Source: Saccoglossus kowalevskii (Eukaryota; Hemichordata; Enteropneusta; Harrimaniidae). From it: 10,487 bases of DNA. Positions 1-7,985 of the stretch are shown piece after piece. The DNA is taken from assembly GCF_000003605.2 (NCBI RefSeq), contig NW_003111482.1, forward strand, positions 99,577 to 110,063, written 5' to 3'. The notes beneath the pieces are model-generated. The model saw only the letters and a program-made list of their open reading frames with translations, did no database searches and was not told the DNA's origin. Made by a program: the position numbers and the translations under genes. How positions within the stretch are numbered: the stretch's first letter is position 1; each line of letters opens with the position of its first letter.

Positions 1-1081
1 TACATATATAGGTACTACATATGGACCTCTCTCAGATTTGTTTATTTTGTGATGATATCTTCAATTCTCTAATTTTGGTGAATATTTTTGTAATTTTTGG
101 TAAAAAGTGATATTTTCGACTTGTTAAAAACTGTAAGTCCGATTGCTTTGATACTATTCATATTGTTCATTTTCTAATGATGTCTTCAGTTCTTTAATTG
201 AAATGTGCATTGCTAACAGCGGAGCTATCTCAGCTGATAGGCTGCTTGTTTATTCAAAATTTGTTGTTTCAAAAGCGATTGTTTTGTCTTTGCTGTACTT
301 CCTGTCTAGAAAGGCAGCAGTGCACACATCTTACCAGCTGTGTGTAAACTACAAACAGATATCTTATCAGTTGTTTGTAAATAGCAAATAAAGAAAGTGG
401 CCCAACTTAAAACTATTTACCCTCAGTTTAGTTATGTTTGTAAACCATGCATATTAATGAGATGCACTAGTTGGGTGTACACTGGATAAACAAAAACTTG
501 GCCATTTGTTTACACACAAGAAAAAAAATCAGTTTACTTGTACAAGATATTTTTTTTTTTTTTCAATAAAATAAATACACCAATGTATGTAGCATGCTTT
601 AGGGAGCTATTCGTGTGATTTTCAAAAAAAAAATGTGAAAAGTGCCCAAAAAACTATTCTGCTACCTTAATTAATTGTGTATGTTTTTTCTCTGACCCAC
701 AAATATAACACTTTGAGCACATTAAGAAAATATGTCTATTTGGACCAAAATTATCAAAAAAATAAAGATGAATACCGGTACATAAAAACAGACAAAATGT
801 TGCTGCCAAAATAAATTAAAGGGGCACACAAAGTGTTTAGGTAGCTAGAGGAGAAAAAGTAGAAGAAAAAAAAATTTCTAAAAGAATTCGCATTATGAAA
901 CATTATATTGTGTACTGTACTCTAAATTTACTGTGCGAGATGCATTTGGTTTGTAATTTCAGTTTATTCCAAAAAATCTAGTTGTGGGTAAACACGTCCT
1001 CCATATATTTATATATCATTTTGAGTGACAGACTGAAGACAAAGGATTTAATTTGCATACTGAATTGTTGACCATCCTGCT
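1..1081. other. AT-rich noncoding stretch, no gene seen
   Basis: No reading frame here resembles a known protein. The sequence is AT-rich, with poly-A and poly-T runs (for example near 550-563 and 624-633) and several AATAAA strings that are expected by chance at this composition. A 62-codon open frame at 203-391 has no recognisable domain, and its end is made from a local 33-bp duplication. It is probably MCM4 intron or intergenic sequence. Confidence 0.6.
329..394 (+). repeat. 33-bp imperfect tandem duplication
   Basis: Two adjacent copies begin TCTTACCAGCTGTGTGTAAA (329) and TCTTATCAGTTGTTTGTAAA (362). They match at roughly three quarters of positions over 33 bp. Because 33 is a multiple of three, the duplication keeps the local frame open, which explains the repeated YQLxVN pattern in the frame translated across it. 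There is no evidence that it is coding. Confidence 0.6.
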
Positions 1082-1108
1082 TTATTACGAAAATACTTCA
1101 AAGTATGC
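1082..1108 (+). repeat. left terminal inverted repeat
   Basis: This 27-bp segment matches the reverse complement of 1613-1639 with two transitions (A/G and T/C). The inner boundary is the shared TCAAAGTATGC, after which similarity drops. Confidence 0.8.
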
Positions 1109-1235
1109 AGGAAGACAGTACAGCTGGAGTATCAACATCGTCCGAATCACGCGGTCCTGCGTCTTCGACCTATAGGCCTCTACACCATACTATGCAGGAT
1201 CGCATAGGCTAATTGCATATCTTAAGCAGTGAGAT

Positions 1236-1272
1236 CTGATTGGGTGCGCCTCGAAACAAGGCGCCCAATCAG
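1236..1272. repeat. strong hairpin at the end of the RecQ-like fragment
   Basis: CTGATTGGG-TG-CGCC at 1236-1250 pairs with GGCGCCCAATCAG at 1260-1272. This gives a 13-bp stem with a two-base bulge (TG) and a nine-base loop (1251-1259). The CTGATTGG arm (inverted CCAAT box) also occurs at 1464-1471, in the presumed 5' region of the captured gene. The right arm overlaps the last recognisable RecQ-like codons, so the hairpin marks where homology to the helicase stops. Confidence 0.75.
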
Positions 1273-1419
1273 CTTGGACGCTGTTTTTGCCGCTATGAAG
1301 ACATCCTTCCCACACAAAACTACGTCGATTGCCTGTACCTGATGAGGCTTGAGGGCACCAATACCGAAAACTTTCGCGATTTTATCATCACAAATATCAT
1401 GATTCATGGGCCCTGCCAT
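1264..1419 (-). pseudogene. RecQ-family DNA helicase, N-terminal fragment
   Basis: From an ATG at 1417-1419 in good start context (A at -3, G at +4), the - strand frame reads MAGPMNHD and then a RecQ-like start: FGIGALKPHQVQAID, followed by VVLCGKDVFIA. This matches the lead-in of RecQ helicases (F-G...L-K-x-x-Q-x-x-A-I...L-x-G-K-D-V-F-V), the segment just before motif I that contacts the adenine base. The expected Walker A (PTGxGKS) is degraded here to KTASK, lacking both glycines. The frame then runs into a hairpin and stops at 1222-1224. RecQ helicases are several hundred residues long, and only about 50 are present. An inverted CCAAT box lies 46 bp upstream of the ATG (1465-1471), so the fragment may include the old promoter and 5' UTR. 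The family call rests on motif reading, not alignment. Confidence 0.6.
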
Positions 1420-1612
1420 TTTGTTTAAAATGAAAAGCCAAAAAGGGATTTGTAACGCGCAAACTGATTGGACAATGATTAACCGCGACTGACTACTGGG
1501 GGCGATGTTAGAATACGCATATTTGATGGTCGTTCTGCCAGAGGCTTGGCCGAAAAAACTTAAACCTTGGCTAGCGAAGATGGAGTATCGACCAACGCGC
1601 GGCATACTAAGC

Positions 1613-1639
1613 GCATACTTTGAGGTATTCTCGTAATAA
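1613..1639 (-). repeat. right terminal inverted repeat
   Basis: Reverse-complement partner of 1082-1108, reading GCATACTTTGAGGTATTCTC on the + strand and ending TCGTAATAA. A second GCATAC lies immediately inside at 1602-1607. Confidence 0.8.
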
Positions 1640-1737
1640 CCTTACTATTATACATCTTTTCCTTCCAAGCATGCATCATAATGCCGAAATCCAAAAAGTT
1701 TAGAACAGAATCAGCGAACTTAATTTGTGTGGAGTCC
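1640..1737. other. short spacer between two repeats
   Basis: No gene or recognisable motif. It joins the RecQ-bearing element to the first partial unit of the family A array. Confidence 0.4.
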
Positions 1738-2280
1738 GGTCAAACCCTGATGGCAGCTATGTTTGTCCGAAAACAGTGACTTAAAATTCGGTCTCCGTCT
1801 GTCTGGAGTCCTATATTTCAGAATCCTTTGGACCGATTCCGTTCATTCTTTGAATGTGCCTAGTACTTTATGTGAGACATGTGCACATGCAGTGGTTTAG
1901 CATTTCAATTCAAAATGGCCGAATGACAGCCATCTTTTTTTTGAAAATGTCAAATTTTGAACATACTTTGTCAGTTTTCATTCAAATTTGGTACATAGAT
2001 TATACATGTTAGTATACATGACCTCTGTCTGTCCGTGAGTCCATCCGTTCGTCCAGAGTCGTATTTCAGAATCCTTGGACTGATTCCGTTCATTCTTTGC
2101 ATGTGCCTATTACACTATGTGGGACATATGCACATGCAGTGGTTTAGCAGTTTGATTCAAAATGGTCGACTGGCAGCCATCTTGTTTTTTTTGTAAATGT
2201 TGTATTTTGGACGTGCTTTGTCAGTTTTCATTCAAATTTGGCACATACTTTATGCATGTTAGGATTCATGTCCATTACAA
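1738..2280 (+). repeat. family A tandem repeat, period about 250 bp
   Basis: Two nearly full units are in direct order. GAGTCCTATATTTCAGAATC at 1806 recurs as GAGTCGTATTTCAGAATCC at 2056, an offset of 250 bp. The copies stay aligned through CCGTTCATTCTTTG, CACATGCAGTGGTTTAGCA, the core at 1915-1933 versus 2162-2180, and TCAGTTTTCATTCAAATTTG. A partial unit precedes them (GATGGCAGC near 1749 and GTCTCCGTCTGTC near 1790). No frame is coding. The same family recurs at 9291-10147. Confidence 0.8.
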
Positions 2281-2610
2281 TTTGTTTCAAAATCAGATCA
2301 AGAATGGCCGATTAACATTCATCTGACTTTTTGACCGTAATACTTTATTTCCAAAATGTATGTACCATTGTCAGTTTGTTTTATAATCAGATCAAAGATG
2401 GCCGAATAACAGCTGTTTTTATTTTTGGCCATATTACTATATCCCTGTCACCCATGTATCATTTTCATTGATATTTAGCATGTCATAAATGGATACATGT
2501 ACATGTCAATTAAATTTGCAATTTGATCAAATATGGCCAACTGGTGGCCATTTTGTTTGTTTAAAATGTGATAACTTGGACATGTTTTCACTTGTGATCT
2601 GTTTTTCTTT
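2281..2610 (+). repeat. family A, diverged shorter units
   Basis: Three further copies of the family A core begin at 2304, 2398 and 2533. Each is preceded by a CAGATCA or TTGATCA string and an ATGGCC start. Spacing falls to about 94 and 135 bp, so these are internally deleted or differently built units of the array at 1738-2280. The last keeps the full palindromic core (ATGGCCAACTGGTGGCCAT, 2533-2551). Nothing here is coding. Confidence 0.65.
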
Positions 2611-3969
2611 GCTATGTCTTAAACTGGATGGGTTGTCACGCAACATGTGTTCGAATTTGATGTAAACAAACAATATGCCACATGGAACTCGAGTTTCAAG
2701 GGCACGTTTATGACAACCCCTGCGCTTTAATACGACAAGCACAAAGAGAACTTTCAAGAATTTAATGGCGACTGTGTCATTTTCAATGACTTATTATTAG
2801 AGGTGGCTTGCGTTCATAATCATTCCATATTTCGAATTTGCATTTTCTAATAAGGTAGGATGAAAATACCACAACATTAAGGCACGCTGTAACTTTTGGC
2901 GTTACGGTGACAGATGTATAATAATGTCTGTTATGCGATAGTGATCGAAGCACAGAAAAACATTACGCTATAGTCTTTTAAGCTTTTCTGTGTTTTTAAT
3001 AACATAATATATCATGCGAAGGAGTTCTAAAATGGAAAATGTGCGACGCCTGGTCTCGTATTATAGTCAGCCCACAGAGTTGTTTGAAGATGAGCCTATT
3101 GACAGTTACAAATATTGTCCTGAGTAATTGTCACCGCGACACTGACAGTTCAGACAACAACAAAATGGAAATCCTGGATACAGACACCGATTGATGGTAG
3201 AATTACAGTCTGTAAATAAAATTGGCAGTGATATATTGATGTATCATTACTGTAAAAAGGGGAATGTCGTTTTGGTAGAAAACATGAACATCCAAAATGC
3301 AACTTTGTGACTGACATTTCTCCAACATTGAAAAAGAGTGAACATTCATTTGATGTAAGTTGATTGCAGCTCATGGCATTGAAAAGGGTCGTGCAATGCG
3401 TAAATTTAATAGTTACAATTACATGGGATTACCTCCTCCTCTATTTGGAACCACTCTTCAACATCATCCCGTTCGTGGTTCTCTGTGAGCATGGCCGACG
3501 ACAAATTGTTTTTTCATCAGGAGGAAAATCAATGCTAACTTGAAGCTTATTGTTTATAACAAATTTGATAACTGTTACTCTCCATAGGCAGAGAGTAATG
3601 CAAACATGTCTACTTGAAGGCATGTATATCCCGCAAGTAAATGTAACCTTCATGATGGCCCGCCCTGTGTTTGGAGAACCAATTGTACTGTTGACGCTGA
3701 TCAACATAACAAAGGGACTTGAAACATTTTATTGAGTTTTTACAGAAACAAATTTTTGACTATCATAACTATTGAAGATGTCATCTTTTAACACTCAAAG
3801 TTTCTTTACATTAACAATGTGCAAATTACACAATCTATTCGCCACAAAATGGGCTAAAATATTATGTCTAATTGACGTTTATGTGAGATGTTGACGTTCA
3901 GTTATGGCCATAAGAACATGGAGACGTTCATGAAATTTAGTCCATAAAGTTCAGTGGACTATACATATA
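2611..3969. other. no recognisable gene; two unexplained short frames
   Basis: I find no known domain. A 37-codon + frame at 3014-3127 (from MRRSSKMENVRRLVSYYSQP) and a 61-codon + frame at 3550-3735 (ending near NVTFMMARPVFGEPIVLLT) have protein-like composition, but they match no family I recognise and could be chance or exon relics. A 9-bp inverted repeat (CACAGAAAA at 2951-2959, TTTTCTGTG at 2984-2992) has a 24-base loop. Overlapping - strand open frames in 2527-3707 show no motifs. Confidence 0.5.
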
Positions 3970-4085
3970 CAGCCCTCTAAGCTTGAAATTGTTTTTAGTG
4001 GCCCTTGGCTACCAAGTAAAATGTCTTATTGGCCAATCTAAATTTTTAGTCACCAAGCCAAATGTTTGGTTGCCAGAACTAGCTA
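3970..4085 (+). repeat. left copy of the hAT-like terminal sequence
   Basis: CAGCCCTCTAAG is followed by TTTTTAGTGGCC, TTGGCTACCAAG, CTTATTGGCC and TTAGTCACCAAGCCAAATG. Piece by piece this follows the reverse complement of 7986-8095 (TTTTGGTCGCC, GGCGACTAA, CTGGCGA, GTGGTCGCCAAAATG), with many transitions. The left copy is more decayed. An 84-codon frame running through it is not a gene. Confidence 0.5.
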
Positions 4086-4092
4086 TTTTTTT

Positions 4093-4124
4093 GACTCCCG
4101 TGTGTAAAGCACACAATGGGAGTC
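4093..4124. repeat. hairpin at the head of the family B array
   Basis: GACTCCC (4093-4099) pairs with GGGAGTC (4118-4124). Inside it TGTGT (4101-4105) pairs with ACACA (4111-4115), around a five-base AAAGC loop and a small internal mismatch (G versus AT). It sits exactly where the hAT-like left end stops and the tandem repeats begin, so it probably marks the terminus of the inserted repeat element. Confidence 0.75.
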
Positions 4125-5152
4125 TTTCCAGTTACCCTGCCTGTATGTACATTATGTATGTATGTATGTGTGTGTCTGTTCGTTCCACTGATATCTCAAG
4201 AACCATATGTTGGATTTTAATGAAACTTGGTGTATAGATGCTAATGTGCAGATTTGATTAGGATTTGCTTGAAATCCATGCAAAATAATTACCTGATTTG
4301 CATGATAATTAGCTAATTTTTAGCTGTTCCTTTACTTTTCCACTGATATCTAAAGTGCCATTCATTAGATTTTGATAAAACTTGATACATAGATGCTCTG
4401 GACTAATGTACAGATGTGATTAGTTTTTCCGTAAAAATCCATGCATATAATTAACCTAATTTGCATAATGATGAGTCATTTTTCGGCTTTTCCACTGATA
4501 TCTCTGGTACTAATCATCACATTTCAATGAAACCTACATACATGCATAGGATGATGCAGACAAATATGTAAAATATTAATTACCTAATTTGCATAATTAA
4601 TCAATTTCCAGCTTTTGATATTTCAAGTACTATTACTTTTCAATGAAATTTGCTATATAGATGCTCTAGAACAATCCAAAGACCTGATTAATTTTAAGTA
4701 AAAATGTATGCATATTAATCAACTAATTTGCATAATTAACCAATTTTCAGCTTTTACACTGATATCACATGTACTAATTATTCCATTTCAATGAAACTTG
4801 GTACATTGATGCTCCAGAACAATGCACAGACCCGCTCAGTTTTGAATTATAATCACATCATATTAATTACCTAATTTGCACAATAAATCATAATTTTCGG
4901 TTCTAATCAAACTTCTTACATAGATCTGTGACGGTGCTTATCTTAAATATGAATCTTAGTATGTATGTACTCTAACACAATGTGATGATCTAATTAGTTC
5001 AAAGTTTATATACATCTATAATAATTACTTAATTTGCATAATAATTTACTTTTCTGCTTTCCACTAATTTAGTTAGGCTTAAGCATCACATTATAATGAA
5101 ACTTTGTACATGTACAATATACAGACCTAAATCTATACATAATAATTGTTTA
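4125..5152 (+). repeat. family B AT-rich tandem repeat array, left part
   Basis: Direct units each begin CTGATATCT-CAAG-like, continue TTTCAATGAAACTTGGTACA, TAGATGCTC, an ACAGA-CTGATTAGTTTT stretch and CATATTAATTACCTAATTTG, and end CATAATTAA...TTTCAGCTTTT. Unit starts are seen at 4188, 4343, 4495, 4616 and 4759, plus a diverged one near 5063, so the period varies from about 120 to 155 bp. A short TATG/TG microsatellite (about 4153-4175) precedes the first unit. The array is broken at 5152 by another element and resumes at 6272. Confidence 0.85.
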
Positions 5153-6271
5153 CCGTATTTGTCTTCAGTTAAGCGCCACATTCAATTAGACGCCAGTGCC
5201 ACGAAAACATTGTATTTTACACCCCTATTAAGCGCCAGACAGAGTTGAAATTTTGGCACATAATGATCATCAATTGGATGCCGGAAGTCTCTCACTGTTA
5301 CTGTACGATGGGCTTTTACGCAAAAAATTTTGTTTTGTTTCTAACAAATTTTAAGAAATCGGTCTATAATCGCTTGAAACATGTCTACTGTAGAAGTAGA
5401 AAATACTCGCATGGTTTTTAATTTACTGAATTTCGCAATCCATAAACACAAAATTAAAACTACGCAAAAATGTTCCGTTTCAAATGAGCTGTTATCACAG
5501 TAAACAGTGTTAAAATATTCCTTAAATGCTCAGTTTACTTTACAAAAATAACTAATTTCTTGATTTGAAAAAAAAAAAAATCATGCCGTTTTCCCACCAA
5601 AGCCAAAAGATCGCAAATATCGGCAAATCTCTTCCGTGTTGCGTTCATACATTATTTAAATGAGCTATGGTAATTTGATCACATTGGCATCAATGTTAAT
5701 TAACGACTTGACCTGTCAAAGAACACATTCCAGGTCGACTGCACAGAAAGCATGGTGGATATTGTATTGCATCAAGCGTTTACATGCAACCAAAATCATT
5801 CGCTTACGATGAAATTAAGTTGAATTTTACTTGCATTTTATTTTTTGTACGTTATTATAATTACTACTGAGTAATAATCGTAACTGTGGAACGCAGCATG
5901 ACCGGATTTCGCTACCATGATCATTTACTTCTAAGCGATGCATTTATTTTATTTTTCTGTTGATCGTACGGCAAACTGTGAATGTTTCTAAAGGATGATG
6001 ATTTTTGTATAACTTTCTAGACTGCCTGAAAACAGGTCATTTACTTAGTATTTTAAATAAATGCTACAGTGACTAAGCGTCAGACTGTAATGTAAAATAT
6101 TGCCAAGAATGGAACAAGAACAACGGCTTGATGAAACAGTTACCAGTACTAGAACTTAAAGTGTTTGAAATAAGCGCCATTTGAAAAAAAGTTGCCCAAA
6201 TTTAACCACAAATAAGCGCCACCATGAAATGAAAGTGCAATAAAGTGGCGCCTAATTGAAGACGAATACGG
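5153..6271. mobile_element. 1,119-bp non-autonomous DNA transposon with TA target duplication
   Basis: The ends are inverted: 5153 reads CCGTATTTGTCTTCAGTTAA and the reverse complement of the right end reads CCGTATTCGTCTTCAATTAG. Both continue GCGCCAC, giving 27 bp with three mismatches. TA lies on both sides (5151-5152 and 6272-6273). Removing the element with one TA rejoins a family B unit (ATAATTGTT-TA-ATTTGTATAAT against the array's ATAATTACC-TA-ATTTGCATAAT), which confirms the insertion site. Subterminal AAGCGCCA-type motifs occur at 5171, 5188 (AGACGCCA), 5230, 6172 and 6214, with an inverted one at 6246-6253; these are candidate transposase-binding sites. The interior has no coding frame of note. 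TA targets occur in Tc1/mariner and some other superfamilies, and I do not assign one. Confidence 0.85.
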
Positions 6272-7108
6272 TAATTTGTATAATAATTCATTTGGTTCAT
6301 TGAGGTAATCCATAGACATGATTAGTTTAATGTTGATAAACATGCATATTGATGATCTATTATTAGCCCATTTAAAAAAATCAGATTTGAATTGAATTCA
6401 TTGCAGAGATACTCTGGAATAAATTACTCTAAAAACCATGGATGAAAAATCAAATGTATTTTCTGTATGTATTATAAATTTTAATAATGTGAATTGCATT
6501 TTTTTCATGTTATGCATCTCAAATAACAGACAAAAATTAGTTGCCAGCTTTTGATATTTCAAGTAGTAGTCATCATATTTCAATGACACTTGGTACATAG
6601 TTACTTAAGGACTGTGCAGATCCCTGATTAGTTTTTGGGTAAATATTTGTGCATATTAATTACATTATTAGCATAATTAGTTTATTTTCTGCTTTTTGCC
6701 TGATATCTCAAGTAATAATAATCATATTTCAATGAGACTTGCTGCAGAGAGCTGATTAGTTTTAATTTGATATTAATTACCTAATTTGCATAATGTTCCA
6801 CTGATGTATAAAGAACCACGAATTGGATTTTTATGAAAGTTTTAAAGAGAACTATGCAGAAACCCAATTAGTTTTTGGTAAATATTTATGCTTATTAATC
6901 ACCTAATTAACATAATTAACACTGATATCTCAATTACTGATCATCACATTTGAATAAAATTTGGTACATAAATGCTCTTGGGCAATAGACAGGCCTGATT
7001 AATTTTGGGTTAAAATTTGTTCATATTAATTCTCTAATTAGCATAATAATTCATAATTTTTTTGTTCTGCTCTGTTCATAATAGTTACATAATTAGTTTT
7101 CAGCTTTT
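6272..7108 (+). repeat. family B tandem repeat array, right part
   Basis: The array continues after the inserted element. TAATTTGTATAATAATTCAT at 6272 completes the interrupted unit. Further unit starts are at 6551, 6700, 6801 and 6922, with spacings of 149, 101 and 121 bp. The units here are more diverged and some are internally deleted. The last recognisable piece is the TAATTAGTTTTCAGCTTTTC tail ending about 7108, next to the hAT-like pseudogene. Confidence 0.8.
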
Positions 7109-7138
7109 CCTTCAATACTCAGCTCACTGGAGTTCTTT

Positions 7139-7813
7139 CTAAGCTTTCTTTGATCTTTTATGTTTGTCTGTTGCTCCATCACACATAATACTGATATACC
7201 TGCTTTCCTTTGCTTTATTGCCGATGTCGCATTTCATTACTTCAGCGCCTGTTGCTACAATTTCCGCTCATTTTACATCATTTGCATACATAGTTCCCAC
7301 GTCCAGTCCATTTTTCTTTTGTAGATTCAGCAGTGTACAAAACTTTGTAAATGGCTTTATTGACTTTGCAATACAGTACGCAGTGTTAATTTTTATCCTC
7401 AGGTCAGCGTTAGCTTGATCGGTGTTGGTAGTTGCTTGCCGCTCAAAACTTTGTTTTACTGTTGTTTTTATTTAAAAAAACACTCTCTACAGATGTTTTT
7501 TGCTTCGACCATGAATAGTCAATGTTTCTTTCTTAAACTTTGATGATCCAGTAACCATGTCCGTATTTCCGGCCTTGTCAGGAAAGGCACTACAGTAGAT
7601 GCAGGTCATTACTTGTTTGACTTGATTGTACTTGACCCACGAAAACAGCTTCAACCAAGTGGTCTGAAATTTCCGAACACTACCAGTCGTACTCGTAGTG
7701 GATTGATTCTTCGTGGAAGGGCCTTCCGGAATGAGCTCAGCCTCAGTGCCATCGGCGGTTCGATAACGCTTTTCTCTTGAGGAAAAATAAGAATGAATGC
7801 TGCTTTGTTTCAT
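7139..7813 (-). pseudogene. hAT-type (ZNF862-like) transposase, N-terminal part, with in-frame stops
   Basis: One - strand frame runs from an ATG at 7811-7813 (context GAACAATGA) for 224 codons without a frameshift. It is interrupted by TAG at 7487-7489, TAA at 7472-7474 and TGA at 7268-7270, then ends at TAG 7139-7141. Residues about 49-107 form a TTF/BED-like zinc finger: FQTTWLKLFSWV, then C71-x2-C74, then H101-x5-H107. After the first two stops the frame continues with the helical segment typical of this family, AYCIAKSIKPFTKF...LQKKNG (about 145-169), and MCDGATD (210-216), where the first acidic catalytic residue of the RNase H-like fold is expected. The rest of the catalytic core and the C-terminal dimerisation region are absent; family B repeats begin instead. 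Such proteins are DNA transposases or their domesticated relatives. With three stops it is unlikely to be functional. Confidence 0.75.
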
Positions 7814-7985
7814 TGTTCATTCGGGGTTCCGTGATAAAAATACAAGACGTACAGTCAACTAAAGTACTATGACAGCCTGCAGGTCCAGGAAGCGAAGTCG
7901 AATCGCGCATGTGTAGAATGGTGAATTGTGGGTATAATAGGTCAAGGGTCAGTTACGATTACCGACCTCCCTAACAGCACAACTA
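7814..7985 (-). other. presumed 5' noncoding part of the hAT-like element
   Basis: This stretch lies between the transposase-like ATG and the right terminal sequence. No TATA box or other promoter motif is clear. Its assignment to the element rests only on position. Confidence 0.35.

Larger units (their letters stand above)
1082..1639. mobile_element. short DNA transposon with 27-bp inverted ends, carrying a RecQ-like gene fragment
   Basis: The two ends are inverted copies: 1082-1108 starts TTATTACGAAAATAC, and the reverse complement of 1613-1639 starts TTATTACGAGAATAC. Over 27 bp they differ at only two positions. If the duplicated target is TA (1083-1084 and 1637-1638), the element proper is 1085-1636, about 552 bp, with TTACGA ends. 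Extra GTATGC/GCATAC motifs lie just inside both ends. The interior is clearly richer in G and C than the flanks and has no transposase frame, so this is a non-autonomous element. On the - strand it carries the start of a RecQ-like helicase. The superfamily cannot be assigned from the ends alone. Confidence 0.75.

Noticed and set aside
203-391. 62-codon + strand open frame with a hydrophobic stretch
   Set aside because: No domain, AT-rich context, and its C-terminal third is a local 33-bp duplication, so chance is the simpler explanation.
1105-1212. 35-codon + strand frame (MQEDSTAGVSTSSESRG...) inside the small inverted-repeat element
   Set aside because: Balanced composition but no family match, and it overlaps the left end of a non-autonomous element. 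It may reflect the higher GC of the captured DNA.
2527-2757. 76-codon - strand frame across the end of family A
   Set aside because: Its C-terminal part is translated repeat core, and no motif is visible.
3150-3374. 74-codon - strand frame rich in Cys
   Set aside because: The Cys/His spacing fits no zinc-finger pattern and there is no family resemblance.
4153-4175. TATG/TG microsatellite as a separate feature
   Set aside because: Short and part of the head of the family B array, so described there.
3983-4237. 84-codon + strand frame
   Set aside because: It runs through the hAT-like left end, the hairpin and the microsatellite, so it is a frame across repeat junctions.
4125-7108. CRISPR-like array because of regular repeats
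   Set aside because: Units are whole diverged tandem copies of 100-155 bp with no conserved short repeat plus unique spacer, and the genome is eukaryotic.
7164-7418. 84-codon + strand frame with apparent membrane segments
   Set aside because: It is the antisense of the hAT-like transposase relic, whose - strand frame shows real family motifs.
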